This document shows positions 1 through 6,756 of a stretch of 12,214 nucleotides of DNA, in pieces. The position numbers were made by a program, and so were the translations under genes. Below the pieces are notes generated by a model. It was not told where the DNA came from. It did no database searches and saw only the letters and a program-made list of their open reading frames with translations. The first letter of the stretch is position 1, and the number at the start of each line of letters is the position of its first letter. Source of the DNA: Aquiluna sp. (GTDB lineage Bacteria; Actinomycetota; Actinomycetes; Actinomycetales; Microbacteriaceae); assembly GCA_016780945.1 (NCBI GenBank), contig JADHKY010000027.1, positions 1-12,214 on the forward strand, given 5' to 3'.

Positions 1-1648
1 CAAGCTCGGCCTCGACTGTTGGGAAGGCGTCAATCAAACTCTGCGGCAGCGGGACTACGTAGTCAGTCCACTCGGTAGGATCAGTCACCTTGAGCTTGCC
101 TTCGGCAGTTATCACGAAGGTGTCGCCGGAAGGACTTGAGACGAAGCCGCGAATAGTGTCTGGATGCATGGTCGAGGCCACCGCCTGCAACTCCATCGTT
201 ACACCGGTCTGGGTGAACCAGCGCGAAAGGTTGGTAGCTCCCAGGAGGCTAGCTACGAAGCGGTAGGTCTTGCCGCCAGAGGCGATGAGCATGTCATTGG
301 TTCCGGTTAGGCCAAACATCACAAGCTCTGACGCCAGTGCGCTTCCTGGCTGGACAGAGGTGATTTGCTCGATGGTCATCGAGACCGTTGGCGAGTTTTC
401 TGCTCCGACGGTGCTCAGTGCCAGAGGGTCAACGACCACTCGTGAGCTTGCGTTTTCAATCCAATACCGGGTTCCATCTGGCTGCTCAATGAGCCTGGAG
501 AGCACTCCCCCATCCTGGAACTGGGTGAGCTGGAGTGAGGTGAGGCCAACTGCCAGGTTGCAGTCCTGGCCATATTGGGCAGCTACCTGGCAGTCATTGA
601 TCGCGTACTTATGCGAGTCGACTAGAAGATAGCGCTGCTGGGTGCTCAGATCCATTGCAATCTGGCCCATGTCCCCGGAGCTTTCGAAGCTGTCGAGGTA
701 AGGCTGAGATATCTCTCCGAGTGGGCCAAGTGGGGCAAGAGAAGCCAAAACTCGTGCATCTGTAACGCGGTACTTTTTGTTGTCGACCATCAAGAAGGTC
801 TCGCTGGAGGCCGACTTCAGCAGGTAGCCACCTGCAACCGGTGAGCCAAACCAGTCGTGGTAGAAGCGCCAGAAGTTCCTGTTGCCGTAAGCCGAGCAGC
901 TATCGCCGGAGCCGTAGAGGTTATTCAGAGCTGCGGCATTAGGGGTATATGGAGTGTAGTAGTAGAGGTTTGCGGTCGCCTGGTTCTGAAGCAGGAAGCT
1001 CTTGGTGCCACACGACGACTTGGGGTTGAAGCGCATCGCTACAGTTCTGCCTGGCTTCCAGTAAGTAAAAGAACCCTCAGGGTTTCCGTACCAGATCAGC
1101 TGCTTGCTGGCGCGGTAGATCTGGTTGAACAATCCGACGTAGACCTTGCCGCAAATACCGGGGTCCGAATCTGGACAGCCGAACCCCATTGCGGCCCGAT
1201 ACATGTAGTCAGTGGGCTTGGTCGAGGTAACCAGACCCTGCTCTTTTTGGAGCGTGGTGATTATGACCTTGGGGTTTATGCCGCAGGCGTTTGCGACCGC
1301 GTGAATCACTTCAGCAGCGGTTGCCTGGGGCTTTGCAGGAATTGCCGCACAAGGACCCACCTCTTCGGGCGTGGTCGCAGGAGTCTCAGGAATGTCGATG
1401 CGAATGTTCTTGAGGCAGTCAATCGCCGGATCTTCTGCACGACAGGTTTCAACCCTGGAGTCCAAAAATGCCTGGATCTCCTCAACGGTCATGGAGCCAA
1501 AGTCAAAGAAGACGCTGTCGCTAATGATCAACCCAGGATCGAAGGCGCTGCCCGGAGGAGCAGCCTCGGCAGGCTGGGGGGCCGAAAGGCCAACAAAACC
1601 GACCGCAACCATGAAGGCCGCGGTAAACATCGCAAAGAGCCTACGCAC
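1..1648 (-). CDS. Secreted lysozyme-like cell-wall protein with C-terminal repeats (partial, 3' end outside window)
   Basis: An uninterrupted frame of 549 codons reads from GTG at 1648 to the left edge of the window, so the C-terminus is missing. The start overlaps the upstream lipoprotein stop by one base (TAGTG). Residues 1-29 are a signal peptide: RR at 2-3, a hydrophobic core at about 8-22, and a likely cut after AEA at 27-29. Residues about 35-270 resemble a lysozyme/glucosaminidase-like domain of actinobacterial secreted proteins; I recognise this only from memory. Its clues are a helix ending in TTLQKEQGLV with candidate catalytic Glu136, an MGFGCP segment near 154, many cysteines, and a closing segment rich in Tyr, Asn and Trp ending WFGS. 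Residues about 270-549 carry five imperfect repeats whose hydrophobic cores begin near 284, 339, 394, 452 and 510. A role in wall turnover or wall anchoring is inferred; the exact bond cleaved is unknown. Confidence 0.8.
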   Translation of the reverse strand, partial: MRRLFAMFTAAFMVAVGFVGLSAPQPAEAAPPGSAFDPGLIISDSVFFDFGSMTVEEIQAFLDSRVETCRAEDPAIDCLKNIRIDIPETPATTPEEVGPCAAIPAKPQATAAEVIHAVANACGINPKVIITTLQKEQGLVTSTKPTDYMYRAAMGFGCPDSDPGICGKVYVGLFNQIYRASKQLIWYGNPEGSFTYWKPGRTVAMRFNPKSSCGTKSFLLQNQATANLYYYTPYTPNAAALNNLYGSGDSCSAYGNRNFWRFYHDWFGSPVAGGYLLKSASSETFLMVDNKKYRVTDARVLASLAPLGPLGEISQPYLDSFESSGDMGQIAMDLSTQQRYLLVDSHKYAINDCQVAAQYGQDCNLAVGLTSLQLTQFQDGGVLSRLIEQPDGTRYWIENASSRVVVDPLALSTVGAENSPTVSMTIEQITSVQPGSALASELVMFGLTGTNDMLIASGGKTYRFVASLLGATNLSRWFTQTGVTMELQAVASTMHPDTIRGFVSSPSGDTFVITAEGKLKVTDPTEWTDYVVPLPQSLIDAFPTVEAEL

Positions 1649-2178
1649 TAGGGAATCACCACCGATGTGGCGGGTGAAGTGCCGAAGTGGAACTCGGAGT
1701 CATAGCTCACAGTTACCACGCCATTTCCGCTGGGCAGCTCGCTAAGTGGGAACTCGATTGGGAAACACTGGGTGTAGTCCGAGGAGGGTTCCGCTCGAAC
1801 TTCAAGTTCCTTCTCGACATCCGAACCAATAAATCGCATCTTGCACATTCCGCCAGACTCGCTGAGACCGGGGATCTGTGCCACAACCGTGAGCACACCA
1901 AAGTCAGGCTCGGCTACCGCCATGATGATTGTCACTTCGGTCTGGACCTTCTCAATCTCGGGTTCCTCGGTCTCGGTAGGCTCTGGCTCTGCCGAGGCTT
2001 CTATCTCTGTATCCGTCGGCTCCGGCTCAGCTGTTACGGTTTCTGTCTCTGTAGGAACAGCCGACATTGTCGGCTCCTCTGGCAGCTCAGTTGCTCCCCA
2101 GTTCGGGTAAAAAACGCTGCACGCTGAAAGAATCAGGAGGGTAGCGCTAGCTAGCGCGAGTGCGCGAAACCTAGGCAT
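1648..2178 (-). CDS. Lipoprotein with acidic Pro/Glu/Thr linker
   Basis: The 176-residue product starts with a lipoprotein signal (MPRFR, a hydrophobic stretch, then LSAC), so Cys20 should be lipidated and the protein held on the outer face of the membrane. Residues about 31-78 are a low-complexity linker of Glu, Pro and Thr, with the unit AEPEPT(D/E)TE present twice (50-58 and 63-71). Residues about 79-176 look like a small beta-rich domain, with Cys112 and Cys138 able to form a disulfide. A strong Shine-Dalgarno, GGAGGTGAG, precedes the ATG and fixes the start. The stop is shared by one base with the GTG of the secreted lysozyme-like gene, so the two are almost certainly co-transcribed and translationally coupled. 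I do not recognise the family. A role as a surface partner of the secreted protein is only suggested by the operon. Confidence 0.8.
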   Translation of the reverse strand: MPRFRALALASATLLILSACSVFYPNWGATELPEEPTMSAVPTETETVTAEPEPTDTEIEASAEPEPTETEEPEIEKVQTEVTIIMAVAEPDFGVLTVVAQIPGLSESGGMCKMRFIGSDVEKELEVRAEPSSDYTQCFPIEFPLSELPSGNGVVTVSYDSEFHFGTSPATSVVIP

Positions 2179-2181
2179 AGC

Positions 2182-2188
2182 TCACCTC
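2182..2188 (-). promoter_or_regulatory. Strong Shine-Dalgarno of the lipoprotein gene
   Basis: On the minus strand the sequence GGAGGTGAGCT directly precedes the ATG at 2178. It is the best ribosome binding site seen in the window, and it contrasts with several neighbouring genes that have none. Confidence 0.75.
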
Positions 2189-2197
2189 CAGCCACCT

Positions 2198-2212
2198 TCA
2201 ACCTTAGGTTGA
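2198..2212. promoter_or_regulatory. 15-nt near-palindrome overlapping a possible -10 box of the lipoprotein gene
   Basis: TCAACCTTAGGTTGA has perfect 7-nt arms around one central base. On the minus strand it contains TAAGGT (2206-2201), which fits the TAnnnT form of a -10 box and would start a transcript about 16 nt before the ATG. It could be an operator, or a small RNA hairpin with a UAA loop and six-pair stem. No matching -35 box was seen. Confidence 0.4.
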
Positions 2213-2279
2213 GATTCTGAAAAAACGCTGATGCGATTTGGTGTTTTGAACTAATGAGAAATGGCTGAGAATGGCCTGA

Positions 2280-2768
2280 TTACAGGCTGGATTTCAGATT
2301 TTCGTTCTTTACGCCCACCTGGATTTCGAGCTGAGCTCGATAGTCATCTAATTTGGCGAGCAGCTTGGCATCTGAGGTGCCGAGAATCTTCAGAGCCAAT
2401 AGTCCTGCATTCTTGGCTCCATCTATGGAAACCGTTGCCACTGGGACCCCAGCCGGCATCTGCACGATCGACAGTAGCGAGTCCATACCCTCCAGGTGAT
2501 TCAGTGCAACGGGCACGCCAATCACGGGCAGTGAGGTGATTGAGGCCAGCATTCCGGGAAGGTGGGCGGCACCGCCCGCCCCAGCAATAATTACCTTGGT
2601 GCCCTTCTCGGCTGCGGCCTTGCCCCAGCTGAGCATCTTTTCAGGGGTTCGGTGAGCACTTAGGACCTCGACCTCGGACTCAACACCAAATTCATCGAGC
2701 ACGACCTTGGCCTGCTCCATGATCCGCCAGTCGCTGTCGGAGCCCATAACTATTGCTACAAGTGCCAT
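2280..2768 (-). CDS. purE: N5-carboxyaminoimidazole ribonucleotide mutase (PurE)
   Basis: PurE moves the carboxyl group of N5-CAIR to carbon 4, giving CAIR in cytosolic de novo purine synthesis; its substrate is made by PurK. At 162 residues it has the normal length of the bacterial class I enzyme. Visible family motifs are MGSDSDW at 8-14, SAHRTP at 37-42 with the catalytic-type His39, the glycine-rich [12 protein letters not shown] at 62-73, PVIGVPV at 81-87, and [15 protein letters not shown] at 99-113. The ATG lies only nine bases after the purK stop and has no clear Shine-Dalgarno, so translation is probably coupled to purK. It is the last gene of the birA-purK-purE run. A short inverted repeat at the stop codon lacks a T-run and is not a convincing terminator. 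Confidence 0.96.
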   Translation of the reverse strand: MALVAIVMGSDSDWRIMEQAKVVLDEFGVESEVEVLSAHRTPEKMLSWGKAAAEKGTKVIIAGAGGAAHLPGMLASITSLPVIGVPVALNHLEGMDSLLSIVQMPAGVPVATVSIDGAKNAGLLALKILGTSDAKLLAKLDDYRAQLEIQVGVKNENLKSSL

Positions 2769-2777
2769 TTGCTAAGT

Positions 2778-3905
2778 CTAAGCCTCTCCGTAAATCAGGC
2801 TTCTGGCCTTTCGGCCAGTCTCCAAAAGCTCTTCATGATTGCTACCAAGCACCGTCAGGTGACCCATCTTGCGACCCAACCTGGCTGTCTTTTGGTAGAG
2901 GTGGAAGCTCACCGAGGGATACCTGGCCATAGCGGTTGGGTAGTGCTCGTAGAAGGAGTTCTTATCATCCACTCCCAATAGGTTCACCATCACCGCAAAG
3001 CCACCCCGCATGCCCGTGTCCCCCAAAGGCAGGTCTAATACCGCCCTGAGGTGCTGCTCAAACTGGGAGGTATTAGATCCCTCAATGGAGAAGTGGCCAG
3101 AGTTGTGAGGACGCATTGCAAGCTCGTTTACTAATAGCGAGCCATCGGCTAGAACAAACATCTCGACCGCCATCACTCCTGTGACACCTAAGCCGTTCGC
3201 AATCGAGTGGGTAATATCGGCTGCTGGTTCGCTGAGCGAGAGCGAGGGGTAGGGGGCGATAACCTCCGAGCAGACTCCGCCGGACTGTATCGTCTGCACC
3301 AGCGGCCAGGTCTTTGCCTCACCCGAGGGTCGCCTAGCGATCAGCTGAGCTGCCTCGGAGAGAAAATCCACCTTCTGCTCGGCCAGCAGGCTGCCGCCGA
3401 AACTCTCCAAATTCTCAAGCCAGTCGCTGACCTCAGCTGCCGAGGAAACAACTCTTACTCCCTTGCCGTCATAGCCGCCAATCGGCGTCTTGACAACGAT
3501 CTTGGGTCCATGGATCCCTATGAATTGCTCAAGCTCTTGGGGTGAGGTAATTTCGGCCCAATTCGGCTGCGGCAAGCCAAGTTCAGCCAGCTTTTTCCGC
3601 ATCACAAGCTTGTTTTGGGCGTGAATCAGCGCTGCCGGACCCGGTCTAACATTCACGCCCTCGGCCTCTAACTGGCGAAGAAGCTCGGTTGGCACGTGCT
3701 CGTGGTCAAAAGTGATGACATCAACGTCCTTGGCAAATTCACGAAGCTGGGCAAGGTCGGTGTAATCGCCCACCTTTGTCACAGCACCGTGCGCAGAGGA
3801 ACCCTCAGACTCCGCGAAAACTGCCAGGTTTATACCAAGTGCGATCGCGGCAGGCTGCATCATGCGCGCGAGCTGGCCACCGCCTATGACCCCAACTGTT
3901 TGCAT
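2778..3905 (-). CDS. purK: N5-carboxyaminoimidazole ribonucleotide synthase (PurK)
   Basis: PurK is an ATP-grasp enzyme that carboxylates aminoimidazole ribonucleotide with ATP and bicarbonate, giving N5-CAIR for PurE. The protein begins MQTVGVIGGGQLARMM, the expected N-terminal nucleotide-binding fold, and has FDHEHV at 66-71, the ATP-grasp segment VVKTPIGGYDGKG at 137-149, and the metal/substrate region ending ELAMRPHNSGH at 261-271, followed by TSQFEQHLRAVLDLPLG. At 375 residues it is of usual length. I chose the ATG at 3905 rather than the in-frame ATG at 3938: the shorter form has GGAGG at 3910-3914 in good position, begins where the family begins, and leaves birA (stop at 3920-3922) without overlap. 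purE follows after nine bases. Confidence 0.95.
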   Translation of the reverse strand: MQTVGVIGGGQLARMMQPAAIALGINLAVFAESEGSSAHGAVTKVGDYTDLAQLREFAKDVDVITFDHEHVPTELLRQLEAEGVNVRPGPAALIHAQNKLVMRKKLAELGLPQPNWAEITSPQELEQFIGIHGPKIVVKTPIGGYDGKGVRVVSSAAEVSDWLENLESFGGSLLAEQKVDFLSEAAQLIARRPSGEAKTWPLVQTIQSGGVCSEVIAPYPSLSLSEPAADITHSIANGLGVTGVMAVEMFVLADGSLLVNELAMRPHNSGHFSIEGSNTSQFEQHLRAVLDLPLGDTGMRGGFAVMVNLLGVDDKNSFYEHYPTAMARYPSVSFHLYQKTARLGRKMGHLTVLGSNHEELLETGRKARSLIYGEA

Positions 3906-3909
3906 GTAG

Positions 3910-3914
3910 CCTCC
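3910..3914 (-). promoter_or_regulatory. Shine-Dalgarno that sets the purK start
   Basis: GGAGG on the minus strand lies four bases before the ATG at 3905 and supports this start over the longer in-frame ATG at 3938, which would overlap the end of birA. Confidence 0.7.
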
Positions 3915-3919
3915 GACCG

Positions 3920-4648
3920 CTAGTTTCGCAGATGCCAAACGTCTGCCGCGCTGACAAGGTGTGTTTCTGACCCTTCAATAAGAAGCCGGCCATCCGACTC
4001 GATCGAAACCGCGGTCCCAACAACCTCTTCGCCGGAGGGCATGATGGCCCTGACTTTCACGCCGACTGTCACCGATGTTGAGCGAATCAACCCAAGGGCA
4101 AAGTCGTTGCCCCCTGAAAGCCAATCAGACCAACCTGCTCGGAGCTCGGCCAGGACCATTGATAACGCGCCGTCAAAGTCGGCACTGGCAAAGTCGCCTA
4201 CCGCACATGCGGTATCGGGCGCACCCTGTTGCCGCTCTAGGTTGATGCCGATTCCGGCAATTACCCCTTGGTCTGTCAGCTCAGAGAGCACTCCGCAAAT
4301 TTTCTTACCGTCAATCAGCACATCGTTTGGCCACTTCACCCCGGCGTCTTTTCCAGTAATTGTCGAAAGCGCTCTTGCAACACAGCTTCCGACAAACAGC
4401 GGAACAAGTCCCTGCTCAACATTTTTGGTTGGCTCAAGCAGCACAGACAGCGATATCGATGTGCCCGGTTCAGAAACCCAAGATCTCTCGAGGCGACCTC
4501 TGCCTGCAGTCTGCTCCGCTGCCACCACAGCAAAAAGATCTGGCTTCGCCGATGTCATCATTAGTCTCGCCAGCTCAAGATTGGTGGAGTCGACGCTTTC
4601 TAGAAACACCAGCGACGCATCAACTGCAAGCGACTTCTCGAGATTCAC
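3920..4648 (-). CDS. birA: Biotin--[acetyl-CoA carboxylase] ligase (BirA), without DNA-binding domain
   Basis: BirA activates biotin with ATP and attaches it to the carrier-domain lysine of biotin enzymes. With the GTG start at 4648 the protein has 242 residues and shows the family signatures: STN at 21-23, the biotin-binding TAGRGR at 47-52 followed by W57, [12 protein letters not shown] at 105-116, GVLSEL at 119-124 and GIGINL at 132-137, with a small C-terminal beta domain after about 195. There is no N-terminal helix-turn-helix, so it is a one-function ligase and not a biotin repressor. The frame stays open upstream to a TTG at 4735, but those 29 residues have no family match that I recognise. 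The GTG also sits six bases after a -10-like TATCGT, pointing to leaderless translation. The neighbouring accD and the nearby accA supply its likely targets. Confidence 0.93.
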   Translation of the reverse strand: MNLEKSLAVDASLVFLESVDSTNLELARLMMTSAKPDLFAVVAAEQTAGRGRLERSWVSEPGTSISLSVLLEPTKNVEQGLVPLFVGSCVARALSTITGKDAGVKWPNDVLIDGKKICGVLSELTDQGVIAGIGINLERQQGAPDTACAVGDFASADFDGALSMVLAELRAGWSDWLSGGNDFALGLIRSTSVTVGVKVRAIMPSGEEVVGTAVSIESDGRLLIEGSETHLVSAADVWHLRN

Positions 4649-4654
4649 AACTAA

Positions 4655-4660
4655 ACGATA
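4655..4660 (-). promoter_or_regulatory. Probable -10 box of birA (leaderless transcript)
   Basis: TATCGT on the minus strand fits TAnnnT and is separated from the GTG at 4648 by six bases, so transcription would begin at or next to the start codon. No Shine-Dalgarno is present. No good -35 hexamer was found at normal spacing. Confidence 0.4.
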
Positions 4661-4706
4661 TCGCAAGGCTGAAAATTGTAGGTTTTCAAGACGAATGGTC
4701 AGTCTC

Positions 4707-4751
4707 TTTGTTGAATCCATGCAAGAAATGGCCAAATATCAGCAATAAAGT
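4707..4751 (+). promoter_or_regulatory. accD promoter: TTTGTTGA box plus GCAATAAAGT (-10)
   Basis: TTTGTTGA (4707-4714) is followed after exactly 27 nt by GCAATAAAGT (4742-4751), whose last six bases, TAAAGT, fit a -10 box. The same two blocks at identical spacing precede accA at 11332-11376, while the bases between them do not match. A transcript from here would start near 4758 and keep a short leader with a Shine-Dalgarno. The TTTGTTGA box is too far upstream to be a normal -35, so it may be a regulator site. Confidence 0.5.
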
Positions 4752-4763
4752 AGGAGGGCTAGT

Positions 4764-4769
4764 AAGGAG
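4764..4769 (+). promoter_or_regulatory. Shine-Dalgarno that sets the TTG start of accD
   Basis: AAGGAG ends four bases before the TTG at 4774. A second, stronger match, AGGAGG at 4752-4757, has no start codon at usable distance, so the TTG is the best start. It also gives the expected N-terminus and length. Confidence 0.65.
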
Positions 4770-4773
4770 CAAT

Positions 4774-6360
4774 TTGAACGAGCCAGATCTAAGCACCACT
4801 GCCGGAAAAATAGCCGACCTAAAAAAGCGCTATCACGAAGCCGTTCACGCAGCCGGTGAGGCGGCCACCGAAAAGCAGCACGCAAAGGGCAAGAAGACCG
4901 CGCGTGAGCGCGTTGAGATGCTGCTCGATGATGGCTCCTTCGTTGAGGTTGACGAGTTCGTTCGCCACCGCGCCAGCTCCTTTGGCATGGACGCCAAGCG
5001 TCCCTACGGCGACTCGGTGGTCACAGGCTTTGGAACCATTCACGGCCGTCAGGTGGCCGTCTACTCCCAAGATTTCACCATCTTTGGCGGCTCCCTCGGT
5101 GAGGCAGCCGGAAACAAGATCATCAAAATTATGGAGCTGGCCATCAAGTCTGGAGTTCCAATAATTGGAATACTCGACTCAGGTGGCGCGAGAATTCAGG
5201 AGGGTGTAATTGCCCTTGGTAAGTATGGAGAGATCTTCCGTCTGAATACTCACGCCTCCGGCGTGATACCGCAGATCTCAATCATCATGGGGCCCGCCGC
5301 GGGAGGCGCCGTCTACTCACCAGCCCTTACCGACTTTGTGATCATGGTCGACAAGACCTCGAATATGTTCGTCACGGGACCGGATGTGATCAAGACCGTC
5401 ACCGGTGAGGACGTTGGTATGGAGGAGCTCGGTGGCGCTAGAGCCCACAACGAGACCAGCGGCGTTGCCCACTACCTCGCAAGCGACGAGGATGACGCCA
5501 TTGACTATGTTCAGTCTCTAGTTGGCTTTCTGCCAGAGAACAATCTCTCCGACGCCATCACCTACCAATCTGAGGCAGAGCTTGAGATCACCGACGAGGA
5601 CCAGGCGCTAAACACCCTGATTCCAGATTCTCCAAACCAGCCCTACGACATGCAAACCGTAATCAGAGCGGTAGTCGACGAGGGAGAATTCCTTGAGATT
5701 CAGCCGCTCTATGCGCCAAACATCATCGTGGGGTTTGCAAGGGTAGACGGACAGTCTGTTGGCATAGTGGCAAATCAACCGCTGCAGATGGCGGGAACTC
5801 TGAACATTAATGCCGGAGAAAAGGCCGCCAGGTTTGTGCGCTTCTGCGACGCTTTCTCAATCCCAATTCTGACTTTCGTGGACGTGCCGGGCTACCTCCC
5901 CGGCACCGACCAGGAGTGGGCAGGAGTGATTCGTCGCGGTGCCAAGCTGCTATACGCCTATGCGGAGGCAACGGTGCCGCTGATTACTGTCATAACTCGC
6001 AAGGCCTACGGTGGCGCATATATCGTCATGGGCTCTAAGCAGCTCGGTGCAGACATCAACCTTGCTTGGCCAACCGCAGAGATTGCGGTGATGGGCGGAC
6101 AGGGAGCTGTGAACATTCTTTTTAGAGACAAGATCAAAGAGGCCGAGGCCTCGGGTGCCGATATTGCCAAGGTCAGAGATGAGCTGGCCAAGGAGTACAC
6201 CTACAACGTTGCAAGCCCATTCCTAGCTGCAGAGCGCGGCGAGCTTGATGGCATCATCGAACCGGCCGGCACCAGAGGGGCAATCATTCGTTCACTGCGT
6301 GCACTCAAGACCAAGCGCTCAACGCTTCCTCCCAAGAAGCACGGAAACATCCCTCTCTAA
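4774..6360 (+). CDS. accD: Acyl-CoA carboxylase carboxyltransferase beta subunit
   Basis: This 528-residue protein transfers the carboxyl group from carboxybiotin to acetyl-, propionyl- or similar acyl-CoA. Both halves of the duplicated crotonase-like fold are visible. The N half has the DLSTTAGK opening, [16 protein letters not shown] at 41-56, [11 protein letters not shown] at 134-144 and the oxyanion region [17 protein letters not shown] at 172-188. The C half has [14 protein letters not shown] at 369-382, [19 protein letters not shown] at 409-427, [20 protein letters not shown] and the family-typical end GNIPL. Ile417 occupies the position that, as I recall, separates Ile-type (acetyl-accepting) from Asp-type (propionyl-only) Streptomyces subunits. 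The frame is open upstream to 4360, but that part is antisense to birA. TTG at 4774 follows AAGGAG and matches the family N-terminus. The stop overlaps the accE ATG by one base (TAATG). Confidence 0.95.
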   Translation: MNEPDLSTTAGKIADLKKRYHEAVHAAGEAATEKQHAKGKKTARERVEMLLDDGSFVEVDEFVRHRASSFGMDAKRPYGDSVVTGFGTIHGRQVAVYSQDFTIFGGSLGEAAGNKIIKIMELAIKSGVPIIGILDSGGARIQEGVIALGKYGEIFRLNTHASGVIPQISIIMGPAAGGAVYSPALTDFVIMVDKTSNMFVTGPDVIKTVTGEDVGMEELGGARAHNETSGVAHYLASDEDDAIDYVQSLVGFLPENNLSDAITYQSEAELEITDEDQALNTLIPDSPNQPYDMQTVIRAVVDEGEFLEIQPLYAPNIIVGFARVDGQSVGIVANQPLQMAGTLNINAGEKAARFVRFCDAFSIPILTFVDVPGYLPGTDQEWAGVIRRGAKLLYAYAEATVPLITVITRKAYGGAYIVMGSKQLGADINLAWPTAEIAVMGGQGAVNILFRDKIKEAEASGADIAKVRDELAKEYTYNVASPFLAAERGELDGIIEPAGTRGAIIRSLRALKTKRSTLPPKKHGNIPL

Positions 6361-6578
6361 TGAAGCAAGACACACCGCAAGAAATCCAGCAGCTCATCAG
6401 AGTCAAAGGTGGAACGCCGGAAGAAAAGGCTGCCGCGCTTGCAGTTGTTGAGGCGGCAATCATTGAGTCTAGAAAGCTTGGAAGAGTTGCCCTGGGTTCC
6501 CCAAAGACCTCCTGGCATAAGGACTCCGGTCTCCTTAGAACAGGCGTGGACGCCAAGTGGGGCAAAAAGCTTCGCTAG
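6360..6578 (+). CDS. accE: Acyl-CoA carboxylase epsilon subunit
   Basis: The 72-residue product matches the small epsilon subunit of actinobacterial acyl-CoA carboxylases, which binds the beta subunit and raises its activity. The visible signature is LIRVKGGTPEEKAAALAVVEAAI at about 12-34, cut here only by description: an Arg-Val-x-x-Gly-x-Pro turn followed by an Ala/Glu-rich helix, then a C-terminal tail containing Trp52 and Trp67 and ending in basic residues. Its ATG overlaps the accD stop (TAATG), so the two are translated from one message. The family varies strongly in sequence, and I rely on position, length and the N-terminal motif. It is followed by a structured region and a terminator, which ends the accDE unit. 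Confidence 0.88.
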   Translation: MKQDTPQEIQQLIRVKGGTPEEKAAALAVVEAAIIESRKLGRVALGSPKTSWHKDSGLLRTGVDAKWGKKLR

Positions 6579-6600
6579 GTTCGTCCCCCAAAGTGATGAA

Positions 6601-6704
6601 GCCAAATTTGGTCCAAAGTCTTTTGCGCTCAGGCGCTTAGTGGTTTTCTTGAACCACGAACCTCGATCGGCTGCAAGGGGCCGGAGGTTCCGCACCTAGT
6701 GCGG
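6601..6704 (+). ncRNA. Run of near-contiguous hairpins after accE (candidate structured RNA or 3' UTR)
   Basis: The 178 bases between accE and the convergent membrane-protein gene hold no credible gene. They do hold a chain of hairpins with almost no bases between them: CCAAATTTGG (6602-6611) overlapping an alternative TTTGG/CCAAA pairing (6607-6617); GCGC-TCAG-GCGC (6625-6636); GTGGTT/AACCAC (6640-6657); AACCTC/GAGGTT enclosing CGGC/GCCG with a three-base bulge (6659-6689); and CCGCAC-CTA-GTGCGG (6690-6704). A terminator hairpin follows. It does not match tRNA, SRP RNA, tmRNA or RNase P as I know them. It may be an unknown small RNA made by processing, or a stabilising 3' UTR. Either strand could be the active one. 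Confidence 0.4.
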
Positions 6705-6710
6705 GGGTAG

Positions 6711-6740
6711 ATGGGGCGACATTAGTCGCCCCATTACATT
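6711..6740 (+). terminator. Rho-independent terminator of accD-accE
   Basis: A perfect ten-pair stem, ATGGGGCGAC (6711-6720) with GTCGCCCCAT (6725-6734), closes an ATTA loop and is followed by a T-rich tail (TACATTTTT). The T-run lies on the plus-strand side only, so it serves accDE. The convergent minus-strand operon ends just beyond it and could use the hairpin without a U-tract. Confidence 0.85.
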
Positions 6741-6756
6741 TTTGCAGAGCCGGCGC

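Noticed and set aside
857..1651. 264-residue open frame on the plus strand
   Set aside because: It lies opposite the secreted protein gene, whose minus-strand frame has a signal peptide, motifs and repeats. The plus-strand translation resembles nothing and is compositionally odd.
1970..2050. Direct repeats in DNA that could suggest a CRISPR or satellite
   Set aside because: They are explained by the Glu/Pro/Thr linker codons of the lipoprotein; units are short and imperfect.
2274..2287. Hairpin GCCTG-ATTA-CAGGC at the purE stop as a terminator
   Set aside because: The stem has only five pairs and there is no T-run on the minus-strand side.
4360..4773. 138-codon upstream extension of accD
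   Set aside because: This part is antisense to birA, has no family match, and the TTG at 4774 has a Shine-Dalgarno and gives the normal 528-residue length.
6409..6699. Open frame across the end of accE and the structured region
   Set aside because: It overlaps accE out of frame, starts without a ribosome site, and is rich in Arg and Pro in the manner of a shadow frame; the hairpins explain the region better.
6590..6710. Possible tRNA or known housekeeping RNA in the hairpin region
   Set aside because: No T-arm consensus, acceptor pairing or CCA was found on either strand, and no SRP, tmRNA or RNase P signature was seen.
6711..6734. Bidirectional terminator serving the minus-strand operon as well
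   Set aside because: On the minus strand the hairpin is followed by CTACCCCCG with no T-run, so only the plus-strand role is well supported.
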